A stretch of 64,000 nt of DNA from Nematostella vectensis (lineage: Eukaryota; Cnidaria; Anthozoa; Actiniaria; Edwardsiidae), in contig NC_064037.1 of NCBI RefSeq assembly GCF_932526225.1, forward strand, positions 2,757,203 to 2,821,202. The letters are read 5' to 3'. Below, one piece after another: positions 47,145 through 59,116 of this stretch. A program made the translations under genes and the position numbers. Within the stretch, counting starts at the first letter, position 1. Every line of letters begins with the position of its first letter. Under the pieces are notes generated by a model. That model was not told the DNA's origin. It saw only the letters and a program-made list of their open reading frames with translations, and did no database searches.

Positions 47145-50100
47145 TCAGCATCGTAGGACGTCATCACCAGGAGCCTGGCTCGTATCAGTCTTCTCCTCTT
47201 CCTTGCTAAGTGCAGCGTCTCTTTCTTGAGCCTCGATCTCAAGTTTCTGTTCTGCTGCTGCGCGAGTTCGCTTGAAGCAGTAAATCCTATAGTCCTCGTC
47301 CCAGGCCTCTGCCTGCTCTACGGTCTGACTCATCTGCGAGAAAAGAGTCTCTGGGAGCCAGAGGGCTAGTATCCCAGCAGCCACTGCCAGAACTCCAAAT
47401 ATAACAAGAGGGAAGTTTTTATTGACGTTCGGTACGTCAGCCTGATAAATAATAAATAAATTATAAATTAAACCAAATATTTATCCCTTTTCTTTATGCT
47501 TTACACACAGAAGGTTACCCTTACTGTATGAATATTGCAGAGAGGGTCACAAATATATGCGCAGGCCCGTACCCAGGATTTTTCTTGGGGGGGAGGGGGT
47601 GCGAAATCCAAAAAAGGCCTAATTTTTCCGGGGTGGGGGGCGGGGAGTGGGTTTTCTGATTAAAATCTTACCCCCCTCCCCCCCCCAAAAAAAAAGAAAA
47701 AAAAAGAAAGTGGACTCTCCGCCGTTGTGGGGGGATGCGGGCCTGATACGGAAGTGTGCTATTTCAAGATAGCACTCGGAGAATCCACATGTCATACACC
47801 GCATTGTTACTTTAGGTTTGGAGAATTGAAGTAGTTGTGATTGTAAAAAAAAACATTCAGAGATTCCGCCAGTTAACTAAGCCAATTTCTAGTTACCCAA
47901 AACTCCTCTCCTACACCCTCCTCCCCTGGCCGTATATAACGCATGATCAACAAGGGTACTTTATTTGCAACATCTATGGAGTATGTCTCACCAAAAGCAC
48001 AATGTACGGCGCAAGAATTCCACCAAAACGAGCGAGCATGGACGACACGCCGATACCCGTGTTCCTATAAAAAAAAACTCTTAGGGAGTTATGTAGACTG
48101 AAAGGGGGGGGGGGAATAGAGAGACACCTGGTATGGACTGAGGGGGTAGAGAGACACCTGGTATGGACTGATGGGGGGTAGAGAACAACCTGGTATGGAC
48201 TGAGGGGGGGTAGAGAGACACCTGGTATGGACTGAGGGGGGTAGAGAGACACCTGGTATGGACTGAGGGGGGTAGAGAGACACCTGGTATGGACTGAGGG
48301 GGGTAGAGAGACACCTGGTATGGACTGAGGGGGGTAGAGAGACACCTGGTATGGACTGAGGAGGGTAGAGAGACACCTGGTATGGACTGAGGGGGGGTAG
48401 AGAGACACCTGGTATGGACTGAGGGGGGTAGAGAGACACCTGTTATGGACTGAGGGGGATAGAGAGACACCTGGTATGGACTGAGGAGGGTACAGAGACA
48501 CCTGGTATGGACTGAGGGGGGTAGAGAGACACCTGGTGTGGACTGAGGGGGGTAGAGAGACACCTGGTATGGACTGAGGGGGGTAGAGAGAAACCTGGTA
48601 TGGACTGAGGGGGGTAGAGAGACACCTGGTATGGACTGAGGGGGGTAGAGAACAACCTGGTATGGACTGAGGGGGGTAGAGAGACACCTGGTATGGACTG
48701 AGGGGGTAGAGAGACACCTGGTATGGACTGAGGGGGGTAGAGAACAACCTGGTATGGACTGAGGGGGGTAGAGAGACACCTGGTATGGACTGAGGGGGGT
48801 AGAGAGACACCTGGTATGGACTGAGGGGGTAGAGAGACACCTGGTATGGACTGAGGGGGGTAGAGAGACACCTGGTATGGACTGAGGGGGGTAGAGAGAC
48901 ACCTGGTATGGACTGAGGGGGTAGAGAGACACCTGTTATGGACTGAGGAGGGTAGAGAGACACCTGGTATGGACTGAGGGGGGTAGAGAGACACCTGGTA
49001 TGGACTGAGTGGGTAGAGAGACACCTGGTATGGACTGAGGGGGGTAGAGAGACACCTGGTATGGACTGAGGTGGTAGAGAGACACCTGGTATGGACTGAG
49101 GGGGGTAGAGAACAACCTGGTATGGACTGAGGGGGGTAGAGAGACACCTGGTATGGACTGAGGGGGTAGAGAGACACCTGGTATGGACTGAGGGGGTAGA
49201 GAGACACCTGGTATGGACTGAGGGGGGTAGAGAGAGACACCTGGTATGGACTGAGGGGGGTAGAGAGACACCTGGTATGGACTGAGGGGGGTAGAGAGAC
49301 ACCTGGTATGGACTGAGGGGGTAGAGAGACACCTGGTATGGACTGAGGGGGGTTAGAGAGACACCTGGTATGGACTGAGGGGGGTAGAGAGACACCTGGT
49401 ATGGACTGAGGGGGGTAGAGAGACACCTGGTATGGACTGAGGAGGGTAGAGATACACCTGGTATGGACTGAGGGGGGTAGAGAGACACCTGGTATGGACT
49501 GAGGGGGTAGAGAGACACCTGGTATGGACTGAGGGGGGTAGAGAGACACCTGGTATGGACTGAGGGGGGTAGAGAACAACCTGGTATGGACTGAGGGGGG
49601 TAGAGAGACACCTGGTATGGACTGAGGGGGGTAGAGAGACACCTGGTATGGACTGAGGGGGTAGAGAGACACCTGGTATGGACTGAGGGGGTAGAGAGAC
49701 ACCTGTTATGGACTGAGGGGGGTAGAGAGACACCTGGTATGGACTGAGGAGGGTAGAGAGACACCTGGTATGGACTGAGGAGGGTAGAGAGACACCTGGT
49801 ATGGACTGAGGGGGTAGAGAGACACCTGTTGTGGACTGAGGGGGTAGAGAGACACCTGGTATGGACTGAGGGGGTAGAGAGACACCTGGTATGGACTGAG
49901 GAGGGTAGAGAGACACCTGGTATGGACTGAGGGGGTAGAGAGACACCTGTTGTGGACTGAGGAGGGTAGAGAGACACCTGGTATGGACTGAGGGGGTAGA
50001 GAGACACCTGTTATGGACTGAGGGGGGTAGAGAGACACCTGGTATGGACTGAGGGGGTAGAGAGACACCTGGTATGGACTGAGGGGGTAGAGAGACACCT

Positions 50101-53100
50101 GGTATGGACTGAGGAGGGTAGAGAGACACCTGGTATGGACTGAGGGGGTAGAGAGACACCTGTTGTGGACTGAGGGGGTAGAGAGACACCTGTTATGGAC
50201 TGAGGGGGGTAGAGAGACACCTGGTATGGACTGAGGGGGGTAGAGAGACACCTGGTATGGACTGAGGGGGGTAGAGAGACACCTGGTATGGACTGAGGGG
50301 GTAGAGAGACACCTGGTATGGACTGAGGAGGGTAGAGAGACACCTGGTATGGACTGAGGGGGGTAGAGAGAAACCTGGTATGGACTGAGGGGGGTAGAGA
50401 GACACCTGGTATGGACTGAGGGGGGTAGAGAACAACCTGGTATGGACTGAGGGGGTAGAGAGACACCTGGTATGGACTGAGGGGGGTAGAGAGACACCTG
50501 GTATGGACTGAGAGGGGTAGAGAGAAACCTGGTATGGACTGAGGGGGGTAGAGAACAACCTGGTATGGACTGAGGGGGGCAGAGAGACACCTGTTATGGA
50601 CTGAGGGGTATAGAGAGACACCTGGTATGGACTGAGGGGGGTAGAGAGAAACCTGGTATGGACTGAGGGGGGTAGAGAGACACCTGTTATGGACTGAGGG
50701 GGGTAGAGAGACACCTGGTATGGACTGAGGGGGGTAGAGAGACACCTGGTATGGACTGAGGGGGGTAGAGAGACACCTGGTATGGACTGAGGGGGGTAGA
50801 GAACAACCTGGTATGGACTGAGGGGGGTAGAGAGACACCTGTTATGGACTGAGGGGGGTAGAGAGACACCTGGTATGGACTGAGGGGGGTAGAGAGACAC
50901 CTGGTATGGACTGAGGGGGGTAGAGAGACACCTGGTATGGACTGAGGGGGGGTAGAGAGACACCTGGTATGGACTGAGGGGGGTAGAGAACAACCTGGTA
51001 TGGACTGAGGGGGTAGAGAGACACCTGGTATGGACTGAGGGGGGTAGAGAGACACCTGGTATGGACTGAGGGGGGTAGAGAGACACCTGGTATGGACTGA
51101 GGGGGGGTAGAGAGACACCTGGTATGGAATGAGGGGGTAGAGAGACACCTGGTATGGACTGAGGGGGGTAGAGAGACACCTGGTATGGACTGAGGGGGGT
51201 AGAGAGACACCTGGTATGGACTGAGGGGGTAGAGAGACACCTGGTATGGACTGAGGGGGGTAGAGAACAACCTGGTATGGACTGAGGGGGTAGAGAGACA
51301 CCTGGTATGGACTGAGGGGGTAGAGAGACACCTGGTATGGACTGAGGGGGGTAGAGAGACACCTGGTATGGACTGAGGGGGTAGAGAGACACCTGGTATG
51401 GACTGAGGGGTATAGAGAGACACCTGGTATGGACTGAGGGGGGTAGAGAGACACCTGGTATGGACTGAGGGGGGGTAGAGAGACACCTGGTATGGACTGA
51501 GGGGGGTAGAGAGACACCTGGTATGGACTGAGGGGGGTAGAGAGACACCTGGTATGGACTGAGGGGGGTAGAGAGACACCTGGTATGGACTGAGGGGGGT
51601 AGAGAGACACCTGGTATGGACTGAGGGGGGTAGAGAGAAACCTGGTATGGACTGAGGGGGGTAGAGAGACACCTGGTATGGACTGAGGGGGGTAGAGAAC
51701 AACCTGGTATGGACTGAGGGGGGTAGAGAGACACCTGGTATGGACTGAGGGGGGTAGAGAGACACCTGGTATGGACTGAGGGGGGTAGAGAGACACCTGG
51801 TATGGACTGAGGAGGGTAGAGAGACACCTGGTATGGACTGAGGGGGGTAGAGAACAACCTGGTATGGACTGAGGGGGGTAGAGAGACACCTGGTATGGGC
51901 TGAGGGGGGTAGAGAGACACCTGGTATGGACTGAGGGGGGTAGAGAGACACCTGGTATGGACTGAGGGGGGTAGAGAACAACCTGGTATGGACTGAGGGG
52001 GGTAGAGAGACACCTGGTATGGACTGAGGGGGGTAGAGAGACACCTGGTATGGACTGAGGGGGGTAGAGACACCTGGTATGGACTGAGGGGGTAGAGAGA
52101 CACCTGGTATGGACTGAGGGGGGTAGAGAGACACCTGGTATGGACTGAGGGGGGTAGAGAACAACCTGGTATGGACTGAGGGGGGTAGAGAGACACCTGG
52201 TATGGACTGAGGGGGGTAGAGAGACACCTGGTATGGACTGAGGGGGGTAGAGAGAAACCTGGTATGGACTGAGGGGGGTAGAGAGACACCTGGTATGGAC
52301 TGAGGGGGGTAGGGAACAACCTGGTATGGACTGAGGGGGGTAGAGAGACACCTGGTATGGACTGAGGGGGGTAGAGAGACACCTGGTATGGACTGAGGGG
52401 GGTAGAGAACAACTTGGTATGGACTGAGGGGGGTAGAGAGACACCTGGTATGGACTGAGGGGGGTAGAGAGACACCTGGTATGGACTGAGGGGGGTAGAG
52501 AACAACTTGGTATGGACTGAGGGGGGTAGAGAGACACCTGGTATGGACTGAGGGGGGTAGAGAGACACCTGGTATGGACTGAGGGGGTAGAGAGACACCT
52601 GGTATGGACTGAGGGGGGTAGAGAGACACCTGGTATGGACTGAGGGGGGTTGAGAGACCCTGGTATGGACTGAGGGGGGTAGAGAACAACCTGGTTTGGA
52701 CTGAGGGGGGGTAGAGAGACACCTGGTATGGACTGAGGGGGGTTAGAGAGACACCTGGTATGGACTGAGGGGGGTAGAGAGACACCTGGTATGGGCTGAG
52801 GGGGGTAGAGAGACACCTTGTATGGACTGAGGGGGGTACAGAGACACCTGGTATGGACAAAGGGGGGTGGAAAGGTGAGAGACACTTGATAAGGACTGAG
52901 CCACATGAGAGGGGAGACACCTGGTATAGGGCTGAGAAGTGAAAGGGAAGCATCTGATAGATTAGGGGGGTTGGGAGGCAACTGATATGGACAGACGTAC
53001 CTGATCACTGTAGGATAAAGCTCGACGGTGAATATATAAATGGCGAGAAACGTCATAACGATGCAAATTTTGCCAATCATGGCGAGTCCCACTATCACCG

Positions 53101-56100
53101 ACTGATACCCTGAAAACATGAATAACATACTTTTAGTATACAATACAAAGACACATCACACTAAGATCTTGGTATGGTGGAGAAATGCCATACCTTTTGC
53201 AGTAGGTACAGCCAATACTAGTAAGCCTGCGACTCCACCGGTCAGCATAAATACGCAATATGGTATGCGCCGTCCAAACCTACGACAGCAAAATGATATT
53301 TCGCATCGACATTTTACTATAATGTAAAACTCATCATCTCAGCTCTTTCATTAACTCGGTAACTTTTTAGTGGCTCACCTTTGGAGGGCGAACCAGCAGA
53401 TAAGAGCTGCTGGGATCTCGATGATACAGAGAATGAAAAAGTTCAGATAGATATCCCCTCCGAGATTCTTCACGTTGAGATTGAGACCGAAAAACACGAG
53501 AGCGTTAACAGACCTAAAAAAGACAACACGCATCAACGGTAATTCAATCAATAGGAAAGTGATGCACCTATACACACACCTCCCGACACTATCTGACAGG
53601 TTGCAGTACGCACGAGCTTAAATTCGGGTTTGAAGATGATGATAGTGTTGGCTGACGATGATGATGATGATGAACAAGTTTCTGAACAAGCTTAACGTTT
53701 TGAAGGGAAACGATATATTAGTCGGGCTATGAAACAAGCGCAACTCGGATATTTTCACGTGAGTCTAATTTCGCGTTTCTTTTGATACAAAATGAGGTTT
53801 ATAACTTAAAATAACCAAAGAGAGAAATAAAGAAGGGGTGTATATCCAGTACCAGTTGACGCCACATATGAAGGTCCTCTTCCTCAGTTTCGGGGTCCTC
53901 AGTAAATCCAGCATCCCGTATTTCCGGTTGTCGTCACTTCGGATATCGGCCTTTTTTACCTCTCGAATCATGTGCATCAGGTGCTTTGAGTCCACGGTTA
54001 CACGGTTTTTCTCAGCAAACTTTGTCAACAGCGCATGCGCCTCATCCAACTTATTCTCAGCAATAAGCCAGCGAGGCGATTCCGGGATGAACCTATCCGA
54101 AAAACACATATTTAGTCAACCTTGTGAAGTCAGTGCTGAAAAACGCAAGACTATTTCCAGTACTGCGCGTTTATTGAAAAGGGCTATTATGTTCGTTATA
54201 AATCCCTTATAAGCAGAAGAACCAGACATATTTAGAACGCTTTAGTTTAGAAGCTGTGAAACAGCGAGTGCTTTGAAGTCAATCTTTGTAGTTTTACTTG
54301 AATGATTCATTTAAACAGGACGTGCATGCTCAAACCAGCGTTTCCACCTTCAGGATAGATACACAGCCGTAGCAGGCCTCGAATTATTGGGGAGGGGGGG
54401 CACAGCCACGCCCCTATTAGTCATTCCCTAATAATTTTTGAAAATATTGGGGGGGGGGGCGTGCCCCCGGTGCCCCACCCCTGCTACGGCCCTGAGATAT
54501 AACAAATAACTTTTTTTACAACGAGAATGTAGACTGTCCTAACCTGTTTATTATTCGATTTTCCACAAGATTACCAACTACAAAAAACAAAGAAAATGGA
54601 AAATACCATAACATTAACTAATGTAAACATTTTCCTTGGTTTGAGTGAGGTGCATACCACCAAAAGATGAGTAAAGGTAGTCCAGTCGCAGATACAGCTA
54701 CCAGCTGATACCTCCATTCATGGATAAAATACACAAAGAGTGTGACGGAGGAAAACCCAACACTGACGAACATGTTACTGATAAAGCCAGCAGCTGTACG
54801 ATGCTTTCTGACGACCAGCTCGACGCAGTACACGTACCGAGCCAGGAGACACCCCGCACACGCCGCGCCCGCACCGAACCGAAACAGCGCAAACATGGAC
54901 AGACAATCGGACACACCGGACACGATACCACACGCGGCCTGAAACAGTGTTCACAACCATGGTGATGGTAGCATGCCAGTATTGCATGAAGTAATATAAA
55001 TGATAACAAAAAACAATGATCGGTGTTTGAGTGATTGTGATTGCTCTCGTTGTATTGTTGATAATGATGGCATTCATTAATTTGGTGACTACACGGCGGG
55101 GATGGTGCGAGCGCTCACGACGGCACGAGGGGTGTTCATGGTGGTTGTGATAATGATGACTGTGTTTATGGTGATGTAGTAGTGCTCTTGACTGTTCAAA
55201 TCACCCTTACCATGAGAAAGATACTGAGGAACATAGAAAGTCGTCTGCCGAAGTGATCGGAGATGGAGCTGAACGTGACAGATCCTACGAGCAACCCCGC
55301 CATGTACACGGCTTGGGTCATGGCCTTGAGATGGGACCGACTGCACACTAGCTGCCACTGCCAACAAACGGGATCATTAGATGATGGTAAATTTGATTCT
55401 TCGATTATTTTGCTGCTTTATTTAGTCTGGTTATGTTCTCAGCATATTCTTTGGATCTCGGGCTGAACCTTTATATAAATTGATAAGAAAGCTTCTTATA
55501 AAACAAAATGAGTGTGTAGTCATGGGCGATAGGATACCGGCAACAAAACACTAAGTTTGCACTCACGTATGTTTTGTGCTACCATCTGCGCTTGACTGCA
55601 CAAGTCTGCGCTTGACTTGTGCAGTCAAGCGCAGATGGTAGCACAAAACATACGTGAGTGCAAACTTTATAATCCAGTAGGTTTAACACATTTTTTCTTT
55701 AGACCCCAAAATATATATTTAGCATTAGGAGACCGTCAGCTGTAGCAAAACGCAATCAAGAAAGACGTGCACTATCATATACAGTCGATTGACAAAGCGT
55801 TGTCGTCAACCGGCTTCGCGACTACGCGACAAGCCCGCATGTAAGCATGGGTAAAAACACTGAAGCGCCTAGCTGCATATAGTAGCCACTGCATAACTTC
55901 CAGTATACGCGGTGGCTACTCTTATACAGTCGTTTGACAAAAGGTTGTCATCAACCGGCTTTGCGACTACGCGACAAGCTCGCATGTAAGCATGGGTAAA
56001 AAAAAAACACTGAAGCGGGTCTAAGTCTGAAGTTATGCAGTGGATAATATATGCAGCTAAGCGCTTCAGTAGTTTTTACCCATGCTTACATGCGGGCTTG

Positions 56101-57186
56101 TTGCGCAGTCGCGAAGCCAGTTGATGACAACCTTTTTGTCAATCCATAGGCTTACCAACCTTTCAGTCAGTCTCCACTCAATCCCAGTAACCAGCTCGAA
56201 TATTTTCACTATTGTTCAACTCCTGTTATTGTCCTATAATTGTCTTATTTCCTATAATAAAAGTCACAATGAACTCTCATTGCTTTGTGATGTGTATTTA
56301 TTCAAAATAAGGTGATCAATCGTGAAAATGTTCGAGCTAGTTACTGGGATTGACTGTAGACTGACTGAGAGGTTGGTAAGCCTGTGGTCAATCGACTGTA
56401 TGACTTCAGATGTGATCCGTGATAACACCATCCTCGGGGACCCAGGGCGTCACGGAGATCGGGCGCACAGGGAGCGCGCGAGAAAGAAAAAGCACTGAAA
56501 GCCTGTTTCTTTCTCGCTCCGCGCTCCCTGTGTGCCCGATCTCCGCGGCGCCCTGGGTCCCCGAGGATGTGATAACACAAGCCGATACTCAATGCTCAAA
56601 GACCGGAAGTTGTCTGCACGTAAACCGCGATGAGAGCACAACTCACCCTAACTTTATAAGTACTATTAATCCCAAAACAATTTATCTTTGTTGGGAGACC
56701 CAAGCGCTCACTTTTAAATATAATATATAGTACGATTAGGATGGGTTTTGCTCCATAAATTAAAAAAAAATCCTTGATAAAACTAAACCATTTTAGTACA
56801 TTAGTGGTATGATTCCACACTACCTTTACCTCGGATACGGCGCTTGTCAACTCGCTTGTATCAAACCCGTACTCTGTGCAGTTCGCACAACACTCGCTAA
56901 CACCACAGCTACCATTACGTGCAACAGGTAGCGAGCCTTTGCAGTCAAACGGTGGAGTGACGGCATAGAATACCTGGATGAGCTGTTGGAGCCCGACGGG
57001 CACTGACATAATACACGTAAAGGCGTACAGGAAAGCAGGGTAGCGACCGAACCCGCCAACGAGACGTAGAAGATCGTCGAAGTCGTAAGCTCGGTCTGAC
57101 TGTAGCATGAGTGGCGTGGATGCCGCCTCATCGCAATCGTCTTCTCTTCCCTTGACCACTTTGGTGAGCTGAACCCCTTCTGCCAT
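47145..57186 (-). CDS. SLC22-family organic ion/carnitine transporter, nine coding exons
   Basis: On the - strand, exons 56830-57186, 55211-55357, 54658-54938, 53853-54092, 53379-53513, 53194-53279, 53001-53109, 47992-48064 and 47145-47441 join in phase to 574 residues with GT-AG at every junction. Hallmarks: a large Cys-rich extracellular loop after TM1 (SECCANCTEYGF), SISDHFGRR (the major-facilitator loop 2-3 signature), PESPRWL after TM6, VELYPTVIRNTGIGVSSMLA in TM10-11, and ALWLPETL after TM12. A Glu/Lys-rich tail follows. It is a 12-TM plasma-membrane carrier of organic cations, anions or carnitine; the substrate is not readable. Intron 7 is entirely a minisatellite; intron 1 holds three foldback elements. 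The start ATG at 57186 gives a normal cytosolic N-terminus before TM1. Confidence 0.94.
47562..47745. mobile_element. 184-bp MITE with CAGGCCCG ends
   Basis: It starts CAGGCCCGTACCCAGGATTT and ends GATGCGGGCCTG, so the outermost 8 bases are an inverted repeat. CAGG ends suggest a hAT-like origin. It lies in SLC22 intron 8 (47442-47991). It shares its left half with the fragment at 26036. An exact 8-bp duplication was not seen. Confidence 0.6.
48088..52998 (-). repeat. Minisatellite filling SLC22 intron 7, about 150 units of 30-32 bp
   Basis: The + strand unit is GTAGAGAGACACCTGGTATG followed by GACTGAGGGG(GG). A variant has GAGAACAACCTGG. The number of G residues (5-7) sets unit length. The array begins within about 8 bases of the exon 7 donor as degenerate units and ends about 24 bases before exon 8, so nearly all of the 4936-base intron is satellite. 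In the transcribed sense each unit reads CAG|GTGTCTCTCTACCCCC then CCTCAGTCCATAC, joining a donor-like and an acceptor-like signal. All three - strand frames are almost free of stops. Confidence 0.97.
54364..54494. mobile_element. 131-bp MITE with CAG(GG)CCGTAGCAGG ends
   Basis: The left end CAGCCGTAGCAGG and the right end CCTGCTACGGCCCTG are inverted copies with one indel. Two internal G-rich tracts are themselves partly inverted. Flanks AGATACA and AGATATA may be an eroded target duplication, which would fit a hAT-like family. It lies in SLC22 intron 3. Confidence 0.65.
55555..55665. repeat. Perfect hairpin: 50-bp arms, 11-base loop
   Basis: 55555-55604 and 55616-55665 are exact reverse complements as far as I can check by eye. 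It lies in SLC22 intron 1. No target duplication was seen. It may be a very young foldback element or a small-RNA precursor. Confidence 0.85.
55779..56401. mobile_element. Composite foldback element in SLC22 intron 1
   Basis: The outer ends ATACAGTCGATTGAC and GTCAATCGACTGTAT are exact inverted copies. Inside, a block with GCATGTAAGCATGGGTAAAA occurs twice directly (about 55835 and 55980) and once inverted (about 56070). A second nested inverted pair, containing GGCTTACCAACC and its complement, lies at about 56148-56215 and 56322-56385. Confidence 0.75.
56429..56569. mobile_element. 141-bp foldback MITE with 9-bp target duplication
   Basis: Arms of about 62 bases begin CATCCTCGGGGACCCAGGGC and end in its complement. 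TGATAACAC occurs exactly at 56420-56428 and 56570-56578. The 9-bp duplication points to a Mutator-like transposase acting in trans. It lies in SLC22 intron 1. Confidence 0.88.
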
Positions 57187-59116
57187 GTTTCCTCAAGTGT
57201 GGATGCCAATGTATGTCAATATTAAAACTGTTTCATGGAAATGGGGGAATTGGAATGTTTTGAAAGGAGTGCTGGAGTGAATATCTTTATCATTCAACAC
57301 CAGCTTATCATTAATTCATTCTCAAACCCCTTGAAATGTTATAATTTTAAATTCATTTAGATCCATTTAGATAACAGGAATTATACAGAACGTGAAGGCA
57401 ATAGAAAACTGTCTGTAGCATCGCATTCTCTTGCACCTCCTCAGGTACAGAACTCTCCGTACAGAAGACGGGAAAACAACATATGGAAAACGCAATTTAC
57501 CACTAGAACCTTACGGTGTAAAAACAGGACAGACAAAATTATGTAAAAAATGCATGCGTAGTGAGAGTCGTAAAATATACTTATTAATTGTAGTGACTTG
57601 CGTTTTTATTATTCAACAATTTCATTATAATGAGGCAATCTATGGTAATGACTTTTGACTTTAGTTAATAATAGTAATCTATTAATAGCGCACTCACCTA
57701 TGGAAATACGATCAAATGCGGATGCAAAGCTGCTTGAAATGCTCTGTAACGACACGTTTTATCAACGACTTCCCTGCGTTTGGTATGTTTTTTATCAGTA
57801 TTTGTATTTACACCTACTACTTAAACATACAGCACTCATCATCAGTGAATACAAATCTCGCCTTATTGGAGTGAAATCCAACTCCCTCTCGACTCTTTAA
57901 AGCTCTTGTAGTTTGTATGGTATAAAAAATCCCTTGAGACCAAATCCGTTCACCGTTCATTGGCGGAATGTTTGTTAAGTACTTGAGGTTTTTTTTTATA
58001 TCTTAGTATGGGTGGCACCTCATTTCCACATGCCGCTATAAAGCTTCCTGTCACGCAGCGCTACTGTCACGCCCTGTAACGCACTGTAACGTCACACCTT
58101 ATCAGCGTCTACCTCACTCGATCCAGACGGAGATTAGTCTCCTTCGTGCTGCGCACGAGTGGCTGCGGAGGGGAGACTAAACGGAGATGAGGTTTAATGA
58201 GAGTTCCAGCACTCGTCATTGTTTGACCGTGCGCTCTCATGTTTATTAGAGTTGCCGGCGTTTGATTGCGTTAATGAGAGTTATTGTAGGTATAATAACA
58301 GCTCATCTTCTGTATAAATACCATGGTATTTATGGTGATACACGACAAATCTTTTGGTGGTAAATCATGTGACACATCTTTGTAACTCTGTTGAATATGT
58401 ATAAATGCAAGGAATCTCTTGTTCATGGTATTTATACAAAGGTTGGACTGCTTGTTAGTTATTGAGTGTATAATTGGCCAGCATTTCCACAACAAAATAC
58501 AATTTTTTTAAAGGTTAATTACAGATTCGGTTTTATATGTGCCAATTCGGTAATGGATCCTGAAGATTACGCTGATTCATCTTATACACTCTTTTTTTTA
58601 TGAAATCCTCTTTATCAGAACGTCCAGCCTGGGATTTCGCCAAATTTTAAGAACATGCTAACATTCTAATAATTTTTTGGGTATTATAATTTTATGTACT
58701 CTAAAATTTAAGAACATCGTTTAGAACATCGTTTAGAACATATTCAGCCTTAAAATTTCCCAAAAGTAAGAACAGCCCATCAGCCTCAACTAAAAATTAG
58801 ACGTTCTTATAAAAAAAAAAGGGGGGAATTGAAACATGACCACTCGCGTGAAGTCTTTGACTCTCACTTGCTCTCATCATCTCCATTTGATCGAAGCTTA
58901 ACTTTACATCCCATATGTTACCCATAGCATTACAATTGGTTAGATTATCAACTCAAGGTTGAAAAGCAAAAATCAACTTCCGGGCTTGGTATAATACTTC
59001 CTGTCACGCATTAGCTCACCCCGTTGGTATTTTATTCCGCACGAGTTCTTTTCATCAGTCACAACAACAAAGCGAAGCAAAACACGTCAAGCCACACTCA
59101 AAGAAGCGACACGAAC
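57187..59116. other. Divergent intergenic space between SLC22 and a GPCR gene
   Basis: The two genes point away from each other, so both promoters should lie here. An imperfect hairpin containing GGAGATTAGTCTCC and GGGGAGACTAA lies at about 58130-58190. No exon or RNA gene was recognised. Confidence 0.45.

Noticed and set aside
47974-53143. Very long - strand ORFs of SVHTRCLSTPLSPYQVSLYP type (up to 818 residues)
   Set aside because: They are translations of the stop-free minisatellite in SLC22 intron 7, open in every frame. Not listed as genes; their relation to the exon frames is reported as a finding.
59024-59116. 31-residue upstream extension of the GPCR frame
   Set aside because: No ATG in the extension; the first in-frame ATG is at 59117.
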